Source: Erodium maritimum (lineage: Eukaryota > Streptophyta > Magnoliopsida > Geraniales > Geraniaceae). From it: DNA of 64,000 nucleotides. The notes under the pieces were generated by a model. That model was not told the DNA's origin. It did no database searches and saw only the letters and a list, made by a program, of their open reading frames with translations. Position 1 is the first letter of the stretch. Every line of letters starts with the position of its first letter. The DNA is taken from contig OY997594.1 in the NCBI GenBank assembly GCA_963921825.1, forward strand, positions 5,089,001 through 5,153,000, given 5' to 3'. A program made the translations under genes and the position numbers. Of the stretch, positions 34,601 through 44,100 are shown piece by piece.

Positions 34601-37277
34601 AATTCCAATTCAGCCATGCAAGATATAGGAAAGAGTACCAGTATAACAGACATTTATGTTATCAAAGTTTGCAACTAAAGCTTCTTATCTGTTCCATGAA
34701 ATATGTAGTTGAAGGGCTTTTTCAAACCATCAAGATTGGATCCCAATTACGTCACTATTTATGGATTTAGTTTCCATCGTAATTTCTACATCATTTGCAT
34801 CTTTTTACTTTCCTTGTTCCAAAAGACTCCAATTTGACTACTTGCAAAAACATAACAAAAAACATCACCATTTACCACCATGTGCCCATCGCTCGACTTA
34901 TTATAACTAAGCTATGAGGGATATTATTTGTTAAATTGTTATCCAAGATTAACTAACTAGCTAAAATGAGCAATGGACACTTATTTTGGGACACCGAATT
35001 TAGGAAAGTAGGACACCTAGTTTTAGATGGAGGGAGAAATATGGGCAAACTATTTTTCGAATCTATTCCTCATGCATACTTAAAACTAACAAGTTAAATT
35101 AGGCAGAAGCACGAGAGCAAGTTTAAGGAAAGATAAAATACAAAAACAGAGAAGAACAATATCATGACATACTAACTTCATCTTGTTACATCTAAAGATG
35201 CCAAGTAAGCAAGTCAAATACTTCATGGCCATATATGATTCCTTAAAGAACAAATCTCCCACTAACATTTTGAGGAAAATATTGATACCTTGAGAAACAT
35301 CCCATATAGTGAATGACGAACTCTCATAAGAAGCAGATGCCAAGTATGTAGAAGCAGGTCAAGGAAAATATAGATTGAACGAAAACATAGGAAATATATG
35401 CGAGAAGAAACTGTCAAACAAAATTGTAAACAAGAAGATGTAATAAACTTCTCAAATTGGTATTATATAATATGTAACATCATAAACTAGCAAGCTTGAA
35501 TTGGTTAGGATATCTTCCATCTGGACTCCATGAGAGTGCAGAAACTTGTTCGCAGTTAGGAGATCGAAGAAAATCAACCAGAGTCCACCGACTAACAGTG
35601 CCTCTTGAGAGGGATCCCGAAAATGAAGCAACACCGGATCTCACAGAAGCTGTGTTGCCCGGGTAAGAAGCAGCCCAGATACAAATTCCACCCCTGATAA
35701 GTGAACTCGACCCAGTTATGCATAATTACGAACATTTTAGCCATAGGTAACAAAAAATGATTATATGAAATATCAGAAAGCAAATTTGATACTTGCTTGC
35801 ACGCTATGGCAAGTGTTTTTCCACCATTTGGCCTCCATTCAAGAACTCTAACGTCTTTTTGGGTCTCGTTAATCAAAATGCATGGATCCTTGCCTTCTGC
35901 AAAGCATTCATGAAAACCAAGTTATATGGAGCTCTCTATGAAACAAATGACAAACAAGATAAACAATAAAATAAAAATGCAAAGAAAGAAACTGAACCAT
36001 GAAAGGAATGATGAGATGCTGACCCCTCCCACAATAAGAGACAACTATGTTACTGACCTGAATCCTCGTAATCACGAACCATTACTTGATTTGGCCCAGA
36101 GATAAATGCAATAATACGCTTATGATGGTGCCAGCTTACTCCTTGAAGATCAACCTCTGGTAACAAGTTTACCTATAATATGCCTAACGTGAGAAAACAT
36201 ACTAATAAGTTTTAGCCAGTTTCTAGTTCACTATTTCTTACGCTACCGAAATACTTCAAAATAAAAGTGATCATCGTAAACCGAAATCTTCCATTTGAAA
36301 GTTCCCACGAGTATCTCAAGATAAGGTATGCTAATGCAATTGTCAGTATAAAAGAAAACATTTGGTAGAGTCACCATTGGTAACCCCCAAACCTACTACT
36401 TTCAACTCCCACTAAGTGGTTGATAACGTTACCAGACAGAGAGATGAGTAGTCAAGCTTCTTCATATAACATGCCGCCAATGCAATCACAACAAAAGAGA
36501 ACACTTTCCGATCCTCAACATTTATGGTCAGACCAAAATGCTATCATCTAGGAGCCATCCATATATATGAATGTCAGCCCATTTAAATCCAAAAAGACAT
36601 ACCCATCAATGGGAAACTGAAAACCTAATGTTTCATAAGGGTTCTCACTTCTCACTGCTCAGAGAGGAAAGGAAAGCTTAACACAAAAAGCAAACTACCT
36701 CACATGAAACTACATCCTACAACTAATAAGTAATCAAGAGAGCAAGAACTAACATCATTGGGGTGAAAGATCCGTTTGATAGAGTTGCTGAGGAGACCCT
36801 GCAGTGCAGCAGCAAAGCCTCTACTCTGAACACTCTCGCCACTCGTCGTCTCAATCAGCTCCGAGTCCAGCTCGGGAGAGGCAGGCACTGTCTGATCGAA
36901 CTGAAACGGTATTGGACTGAACACCGTTCCCTGCACCAAATCGATTAACCAACCCATCATCTAAAAATTCCCAGCAAAACCCAATAGCACGAAGAAGTCG
37001 AATTTCAATCAACCCACCAATCAATTCAAAATTCCCAGATATGCCAATTGAAAACCCACAAAAAAAAATCAAAAACGTGTCCTTACAAGAAGCTTCCCAT
37101 AGGTTTCCTTGGCTTTGTCGTCGGAAAAGCTGTCGGAGGTAACTGCAAATACAGAAGGTCTGTGAGGAGCTGTAATGGGCGAGAATCAAATAGAATAAGA
37201 GAGAAGAAGATGATCGTACTCAAATCTCGATTGATTTCACAGATGGTGACTGAACCGGGATGAGGAAACGAAGGCAT
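31666..37277 (-). CDS. AAAS: ALADIN, WD-repeat nucleoporin
   Basis: A nuclear pore complex WD-repeat protein, homolog of human ALADIN. Fourteen exons in transcript order: 37220..37277, 37087..37142, 36754..36930, 36058..36172, 35797..35896, 35514..35693, 35289..35347, 34455..34542, 34307..34382, 33840..33939, 33619..33670, 33083..33220, 32356..32443 and 31666..31728, giving 449 aa (Arabidopsis about 447). It begins MPSFPHPGSVTICEINRDL. Recognisable family segments include VLEWRPNGGKTLA, GGICIWAASYPGN, SALSWSPDGR, SSFTIWDVSQG, DGTFYLWETNTW and KVAWDASGERLA. It ends CCTYPLIFRSNVLP. Intron 5 is GC-AG and intron 6 is AT-AC; all others are GT-AG. Introns 7, 12 and 13 carry MITEs. It is transcribed divergently from TFIIIA. 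Confidence 0.96.
31777..32218. mobile_element. Foldback MITE, family A copy 3 (ALADIN intron 13)
   Basis: The left end GGGATAGTTACAAAAAGTACC with CTGAGGTATTCA pairs with TGAATACCTCAG near the right end TGCAATTATCCTTT. The paired arms extend inward through CTTGTAGCCCTCTTCTTTGA and TCAAAGAAGAGGGTTACAAG. About 440 bp, no ORF. This is the best-preserved copy of the family here. Confidence 0.8.
32605..32838. mobile_element. Stowaway-type MITE (ALADIN intron 12)
   Basis: The left end CTGCCTCTGTTCCCAAATAAGT and right end ACTTATTTTAGAATGGAGGGAG are the classic Stowaway (Tc1/mariner-derived) inverted ends. It is flanked by TA on each side (32603..32604 and 32839..32840). 234 bp, non-coding. Confidence 0.85.
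34806..35036. mobile_element. Degenerate Stowaway-type MITE (ALADIN intron 7)
   Basis: The right end CACCTAGTTTTAGATGGAGGGAGA and left end TTTCCTTGTTCCAAAAGACTCC are a diverged version of the Stowaway ends. Exact borders are uncertain. Confidence 0.5.
35348..35513 (-). other. AT-AC (U12-type) intron 6 of ALADIN
   Basis: Exon 6 ends GATGGAAG, then the intron starts ATATCCTAA and ends CTTCTAC, and exon 7 starts ATACTTGGC. The splice gives in-frame Gly-Arg-Tyr-Leu, matching the family (WSP.GR[FY]LASASY). A near-perfect U12 branch site TTCCTTGAC lies with its A at 35359, 11 nt from the intron end. Read-through of the donor reaches a stop, and no AG is available near the acceptor. Length is 166 nt. 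Confidence 0.9.
35694..35796 (-). other. GC-AG intron 5 of ALADIN
   Basis: Exon 5 ends GCGTGCAA, then GCAAGTATC; the acceptor is CTTATCAG and exon 6 starts GGGTGGAATT. This gives Ala-Cys-Lys-Gly-Gly-Ile-Cys-Ile-Trp, matching family ALADINs. The GT four bases downstream would break the frame. Confidence 0.85.
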
Positions 37278-37537
37278 TGTCTGGAGAACGGCTATGGCTG
37301 CTTCGGAGCTGCTACGAGTTTTGGGTTCCTTTTCAAATTGAAAAAAAAAGTTTTGAAAATCATTTAATCCTTCCAATTATATAATTATTATGAAATAAAT
37401 AAATAGAGGGGCAAAATCGGTAAACGGAGAAGTGAAAACAGCCACCTCAGCCCTAGCCTTCTCTAAGCTCTATATATGCTCTGCTTCGCTCTGTAGCTCA
37501 GTCTAGAAAAAGCGAACATTTTTGGTGAGAGGCAGAG
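37278..37537. promoter_or_regulatory. Divergent promoter between ALADIN and TFIIIA
   Basis: Only 260 bp separate the two start codons. On the TFIIIA side a TATA box (TATATAT, 37471..37477) lies about 60 bp before the ATG. An AGCCCTAGCC motif resembling a telo-box core is at about 37449..37458. On the ALADIN side the DNA is A/T-rich without a clear TATA box. Confidence 0.7.
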
Positions 37538-39717
37538 ATGGGTGACGAAGAAGTGATCGGTGCTCCGATCTTCAGGGACGTCCGGCGATACTACTGCCAG
37601 TTCTGTGGGATTTGCAGATCCAAAAAGTCTCTGATCAATTCTCATCTTCTCTCCCACCATCAGGTTTCGTCTCTCTCCTTTGCTTTTCTGGATGAGTTTT
37701 CGATTCATTTGTCATTCATGGCTGACAAATTGATGTTAATTATCAATACCCGGTCGCGATTAGATAGTTAATTATCGATGCGTGAAAAAATTCTATCAAA
37801 TTGTGCCCTAAAATCAGGACTTTTTTGTGTGTTCTTCCTTCAGGAAGAGATGGAGGAGCAAGGAGGAACCGTGGAAGGAGGAGGAGAGGGGCCGAAGTCG
37901 AACACTTGCGAAGAATGCGGTGCCGTTTTCAAAAAACCTGCTCACTTGAAGCAACATATGCAGAGCCATTCTTTAGAGGTTGGAGCAATTTCCTATATAT
38001 ATTTGCATTATTTTCTTTTATTTTTAAAATTGTAGCTTAGTAGTCTCTTAATCTTATCAGTGTAATGGACATGCTCATTAGGGTAACTATCCTACATGGG
38101 TAATCTTTGATTTGGTAAATTGTAGCTGCATTTGATCAATTGAATGTGTATTGCTGCTTCTATTTTGATGAAAGTTTGAGAAGTGATTTGCTGAGCCTAA
38201 AGTTTCTTGGTTTATATAGATATTGTTTCATGGATTGATGGGGTGTGAGGCATTGGATCCCGATGAAAGAACTCCAAAATGCAAGAGGCTGGATTATCTT
38301 GAGTGGATCAGTATCAGGATGGGTGACCACCTGAGAAGCTCCATCAAGCAGACCTCGATCACGCTCAATGTGCTAGGTTTGATGTGATGTGGCGTGAAGC
38401 ATTGGATCCCTATGACAGAACTCCAAAATGCAAGGGGCTGGACTTTCTTGAATGGGTTAGTATCAGGTTGGGAGACCACCTGAGAAGCTCCATCAAGCAG
38501 GCCTCAATCACGCACTACTTGGTAATTAAGGTTTGATGAATTTCTACTGAATTGAAATGGAGGTGCTTTACTCGTTTTCTTGAGGCTGTGTTAAAACGGT
38601 TATGTGTACTTGTAACAGAGATTGTTTAGGTGCACCATAGATGACTGTCAAGCCAGTTACAGAAGAAAAGACCATTTAAACCGCCATCTTCTTCAGCACA
38701 AAGGAAAATTATTCGACTGTCCAGTTGATGGTTGCAGTAGTACTTTCGCTTACCATTCTAACATGAAGAGGCATGTGAAGGAGTTTCATGATAATGAAAC
38801 TTCTTCACCTACGGACATTAGGAAGGAAAAGCAGCATGCTTGCCTAGAACCTGGCTGCAATAAGGTTTTCAGATATGCATCCAAATTGCAAAAACATGAG
38901 GATTCTCATGGTAAGTCACATTACTTATGTCTTGTAGCATTTCCTTCAGTATTTGTAAGTTTGTAGTGCACATATTTGTATGTATATGAATGTATGTGAT
39001 CCATGTTAAACTAAAGCTTATGTGGCTGCAGTTAAACTGGACTCTGTTGAGACAGTCTGTGCCGAGTGTATGGGGCTTTTTACAAATGAAGAGTGCCTTA
39101 GGGCTCATGTCCAGTCCTGCCACAGATATAGGATCTGTGAGATATGTGGAACAGAGCAGTTACAGAAGAATTTTAAGCGACACATGCGCACGCATGAAGA
39201 AAATCTAGTATCTGAGAAATTTAAATGTGATATCAAGGGTTGTCTTCACACATTTTCAACTGTAAGTTTCCTCCTTGTAAAAATTGCAGCCTCATGAGGT
39301 ATATAGTCTGCTCATGTTGTTTATCCCTATGTGCAGAAATCTAATCTTCTTAAGCATGTGAAAGCTGTGCATCTTGAGCTCAGACCCTTTTCATGTGGTT
39401 TTCCTGGTTGCAACCAGAGATTTGCTTACAAGCATGTAAGGGACAACCATGAAAAAACTGGAAAGCATGTTTACACTAATGTGAGTCCTGTGATGTGTAT
39501 TTTGTGCATTTATTTAAGTTTTCATTGAGGATTAATCGGAGTGATGAGTGATTGATTTAATTTACTCTATTAGGGAGATTTTGAGGAAACTGATGAGCAA
39601 TTCCGATCAAGGCCAAGAGGTGGTCGGAAGAGGGTTTGTCCAACTATTGAGACACTGATGCGGAAGAGGGTTTCCTTGCCTATGGTTTTTGATTCTATGA
39701 TGAGTCAGGATTACTGA
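37538..39717 (+). CDS. TFIIIA: Transcription factor IIIA, nine C2H2 zinc fingers
   Basis: This is the RNA polymerase III factor for 5S rRNA genes; it also binds 5S rRNA itself. Exons 37538..37663, 37844..37978, 38619..38910, 39032..39261, 39337..39480 and 39574..39717 give 356 aa. Nine C2H2-type fingers can be read, from [15 protein letters not shown] (finger 1), [28 protein letters not shown] and [12 protein letters not shown] through [33 protein letters not shown] and [12 protein letters not shown] to [12 protein letters not shown] (finger 9). The C-terminus is basic (RPRGGRKRV). The intron between exons 2 and 3 contains two 5S rRNA-like segments. In other plants a P5SM exon at this place controls TFIIIA by alternative splicing; including it introduces a premature stop, and ribosomal protein L5 promotes skipping. 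Confidence 0.96.
38246..38364 (+). promoter_or_regulatory. 5S rRNA mimic (P5SM), copy 1, in TFIIIA intron 2
   Basis: Aligns with plant 5S rRNA in order: GGATCCC (38255), AGAACTCC (about 38270), then GGATGGGTGACC (38317..38328, identical to the 5S box C region) and CCTGAGAAG. The orientation matches the gene. It lies between the exons encoding fingers 2 and 3, as the known P5SM does. Candidate exon borders are GTGTGAG|GC upstream and GCTAG|GTTTG downstream. Confidence 0.85.
38395..38513 (+). promoter_or_regulatory. 5S rRNA mimic (P5SM), copy 2, in TFIIIA intron 2
   Basis: Tandem repeat of copy 1 with a 149-bp offset. I count about 13 differences in about 119 positions. GGATCCC and AGAACTCC are kept, but the box C equivalent reads GGTTGGGAGACC (38466..38477). 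It is followed by AAG|GTTTGATG (38530 on), which corresponds to the TAG|GTTTGATG after copy 1, so the duplicated unit includes the downstream donor. Confidence 0.85.
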
Positions 39718-40058
39718 TTCTGTCGTGGTTTTCATTACCAAAAAGAATTCCAACGTGTAGTTTTGTTAATATATCATTGAAAAGTTCATGTAGAGCGAAC
39801 ATTATGTGATAAATCATGTAAGGATCTCTTTGATTAGTGATATTCAAATACTAAATATATGACATCCACTTGCATCCCTAATTAGATAGTTTCAGTAGCA
39901 GGGACACTAATTTATTGGTCTTCTTCTGAACCCAAACTCTTATGTCCAAAATTTCAGATACCATGCTTGTCAGGAGATAATTTCAATCTCAACAACACTA
40001 ACATATGACCACATTCCACACCTCAGGGGATATGTTTTTAGTAGTATTTATAGTTAGG

Positions 40059-40392
40059 ATAATTGGAAAAAAGTACCAAGATATTCACATTATGCAAAGT
40101 CCTTTCTTTAATGATGGTAAAAAAAAATGTTTCAAAATATGAATTTTGTTCTTTAAATATTTAGGTAGAAAGAGAAAAATCTAGAATTTTCATCTCCTTT
40201 TATTCTACCACTATGAACATACCACCGGGTCTCTTGATGCACCCCGCGAGCAAATAAAATAGGTACTCACTAGGAAGATCAAAATCGAACAATCCATCTT
40301 CGGAAAGAAGATAAATTACACAGTACAACAAATGTAAGTTCAAGTCGCATTTTTACAACTATCCAAAAAGATGACAACTTACAAAACCGAAA
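40059..40392. mobile_element. Foldback MITE, family A copy 4 (partial or diverged)
   Basis: The left end AGGATAATTGGAAAAAAGTACC with AAGATATTCAC matches the family. The right side keeps a TTACAACTATCCAAAAAGATGACAACTTACAA-type arm, but its terminus is altered. Confidence 0.5.
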
Positions 40393-40457
40393 TACTAGGG
40401 GATGTTTTATTAGTTATACAATTCATTGAAAAATACACAGTATACCAATTAAATATC

Positions 40458-40921
40458 GAAACTTACTCTTAAGTATTGGTCACGAACACTATACTACTCA
40501 CGTTTTCAAAATGAACACTACACTACCTTTAAGTATTGGTCACACGATTTTGTTAGTAAAAATGGACGGAATTTTCCATTCCGTTAGTCATATGACCTCA
40601 AGTGTCATATAATGGATGGTAAAATGACGTTTCCCCTTAATTATATGACCTCTACACATTTTATAAGGAACATTACCATTGTACCCTCGTTATTGTTCCT
40701 TATAAAATGTATAGAGGTCAAATACTTAAGGGCAAAAAACGTCATTTTACCATCCGTTATATGACACTTGAGGTCATATGACTAACGGAATGGAAAATTC
40801 CGTCCGTTTTTACTAACAAATTCGTGTGACCAATACTTAAAGGTAGTGTAGTGTTCATTTTGAAAACGTGGGTAGTATAGTGTTCGTGACCAATACATAA
40901 GAGTAAGTTTCGATATTTAAC
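40458..40921. mobile_element. Long near-perfect hairpin MITE, about 464 bp
   Basis: The left arm starts TTAAATATCGAAACTTACTC and the right arm ends GAGTAAGTTTCGATATTTAA. The arms pair over almost their full length of about 220 bp each (for example TTTAAGTATTGGTCACACGA with TCGTGTGACCAATACTTAAA, and GGACGGAATTTTCCATTCCG with its inverse). The loop is near 40680. Flanks show an unusual diverged direct repeat of about 23 bp (TTGAAAAATAC... and TTGAAAAATAT...). Confidence 0.85.
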
Positions 40922-41182
40922 CCTTGAAAAATATAGAGTACACCAATTATATGTTTCTTCTTCTCTTTGTTGGCATTCTACATATTCTTTCTTCTCTACT
41001 TTTTTGTTTTGTTTTGTTTTGGTTTCTAGTAACTAATGGGTCAGACTATGAAGCATCAAGGCCCTTTCTCGCTCTTCTTTGAGCTGTAGAATGTTTGGCA
41101 GTGTTTTATAAACATGAACTTCTTTTGCTCAAAAGAAAAAGAAGGAAAAAAAACTAGTTATTCTGCCAAATGAGGTTGCAAG

Positions 41183-44100
41183 TCATCTTGCATGGAACTC
41201 ATTCCTGAATCTTGACATGTTTTGTATGAACTTGTCTATATTCTCCGCATTTAAGCTTGGACTTATGTTCTCCATGAGTCTGTCAAAACACCGGGAAAGT
41301 TCTGGCTGTTGATCTCGTAACTGCGATTCAAAAAACGATAAACATCAGGGAAGCATGCAAGTTCAGTATTCTTGAGTAACAACATCAGATCACATTTAAA
41401 TCAGGACTATTCTTAGTAATCTATATACAAGCAGCAACCAAAAATGATTAATTAGAGAGTAATGGACTTACATGTGAAGTCAAAATTTGAGCTTTTATAC
41501 GCATGAACATCTGCAGGAAATCATGTAATCATCATAAAAATCACCTCTAGGATACAACTTAAAAATCTAACTACCTATATGATACACAAATAAATAGTTG
41601 ATGCACGCTAACAGTGTCCTTGAAATGACAAAATAAGGATACACTATCACCTTTGCGCGCACACACGCACGGATAAAAACGACCATACAAAATATTAGGG
41701 AGGCTAAGGGTGCAGCTAACAGAATGTGTAAGATTATTCCTTATTTTTGCCATTAAACCACAACTTAGTTCCAATTTCAAGGTAAGCAATAGTAGGTTAA
41801 CCAAACTCCAAGATGATTAGCATTAACTCGTAGATTCTTATTTCAACATTCTTTTGCCATGTTGTATTCTCACATGTACACATCTAATAAGCTCTAGAAT
41901 GCTAGGTGAAGAAAAAAAATCTCTATGCTACATGATGGTTCCGGAGGCCTGTAAAAGATTGATCCTGACGAACTCAAAGACCTCTCTCTACATCCGGCGA
42001 TTACATAAACACATGTGATGTGTAGTGTTAAGATGGTTCATGCTTAGTTGATTGCTTGTTAGTTTGTACTAGTTCAAGCATTAATGTTTGAAGTATATAA
42101 AATATATAGGATTATCACTTTTGTTCATAAAAATTCAATAAAGCACTGGGTATAGCTTAGGAAACATGACTGAGAAATAGTAATCAAACATAATGCACTG
42201 AAAGGAAAAATAGTATATTACCTCTTCGTTAATGAGTATCAAGCTAAGTATTGGTCTGCTTACATCCCACAGGCTGACAGAACCTTCGAACAAAACAATC
42301 TCGAAGAGCGATTCCAACATCTGAAAAAGAAGCAAAATGTCTATACCAGTCTAGGTAACAGGCTTAATGAAACAAAGATTTAGTAGTCACAAGAGAATTA
42401 TACTAAGAGGGGAAAATAGGATTGGAATAGAATGACCAAAAATAATACTAAAAACTGCCTATTTTGGTTAACTTGAATGAGATTAGTTTTAGAAAATCAC
42501 ACCAAAACTTTCTTCCAATTGATATAAGCACAACATCAGTGTACATTTTACCAGGAACAATTCAGCATGGGAATGTGAGAGAACAGCATTCACACTTAAA
42601 CTTAGAAGTTCAATATCTAATAGTTATCTGAACCATTTAATGAAATTTAAAATAAAAATTACCAGCAAAAAAAAACACTTTTATTATCTCAATACTTGCA
42701 AAAACTTCTCCACCTATGCAAGAAAATCCTGAAAATTTGGATGCTGATATGATGCTTTAGTTGATATACAGTGACAACAAATTCTTAGCTGAAAATATGC
42801 AGCCACCTTACTTTTGGAAATAAATCAGGGAGATTCGCAATGCATTGAGCAAGATTGAGAGCAGCTGCTGAAGTGATAGATTCTACATCCGTTATGTGGT
42901 TGAAATAATGAGTTGCCAAACAACCCACAGCACAAGCACACTGCCATAGATATAAATTATTGTATTAATTAAAGTAAGCAATTATCAAATAGGGTAAATT
43001 ACGTTGACATACCCCGTACTATACGCGTTTAACGGATAAATATCCCAAAGTTATTTTGTAACGAAAATATACCCCGAACTAACACTTAGTAACAACATCC
43101 CCCATTCATCCATTTTTCCGTCAATTTATTGTTCATTTTTTCAGAAATTCCGAAACTATCCGTAGTGTTACAATCCTAAAACCAACTTCAACCCTAAATC
43201 TCTCTCCAAACCTAAATCTAACCCTATAAATGGATGGAAAAATGGATGGAAGGGGGATGTTGTTACTAAGTGTTAGTTCGGGGTATGTTTTCGTTACGAA
43301 ATAACTTTGGGGTATTTATCCGTTAAACGCATATAGTACGGGGTATGTCAACGTAATTTATCCTATCAAATATAAATGTCATAATCAGAATACTTCCAAA
43401 TAACTAGCTCATCTACTAAAAACCAGCAGACGAAGAGCAACGGTGAAGTGCGAAAATTATACAAACCTGAGCTGAGATATCTACATTTGATTGTTTAAGC
43501 CCAGCTTCAAGCGATTCAGCAACAAACATAAAGCAGCTTTGGTCCATATTCAGAATGGAACTTAAATGGTCTTTAAACAATACCACCAACAATGCGAAGT
43601 ATGCTTTTGTGAGCTGAGAAAAATAAATTTCTTTCAGAAAGTAATGACAAAAGTTCCACGAGAGATGATGTTAGGAGTCTTGATTGGATTACCTTCGATT
43701 TGGTTTAATATAGGTTTTCCTATCATATTATTAGTTTAGAAAAGCTGCGTCTATTTATGTTTTTGTTTAGTGCTAGAGATCAATCAAATATGGAGAAAAT
43801 TATCAAACAAAGCCAATAGGTTTATCAAGAGATCTTGCGTTCTCTCTAATGAATGCTACACGAGATATTGCGTTCTCTTCAAAGAATGCTACAACAACAT
43901 ATCCCATAACGAGATCCAAATCCGGGTATATAATATATGAGTGTTCAGTGTAATATGAAATATCTTATAGTAACCCAAATGTATACTTCTGAATTATAGT
44001 GAGCAGATCTTACTCTCACTATAATTGAGGAATGGTCATGGGGGAGGGTACAAGGCAGGAGTGCCAAACCCATCACTGTTTAAATATTCTCAACTAGAAC

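Larger units (their letters stand above)
39718..41182. other. Convergent spacer between TFIIIA and the exportin-7-like gene
   Basis: It contains two foldback MITEs, listed separately, and the 3' ends of both genes. I see no additional gene. Confidence 0.6.

Noticed and set aside
37490..37510. TAGCTCAGT, a tRNA box-A look-alike in the TFIIIA leader
   Set aside because: No box B or acceptor stem around it.
38294..38479. Minus-strand ORF over the 5S-like repeats
   Set aside because: It is a shadow of the tandem P5SM copies with no protein similarity.
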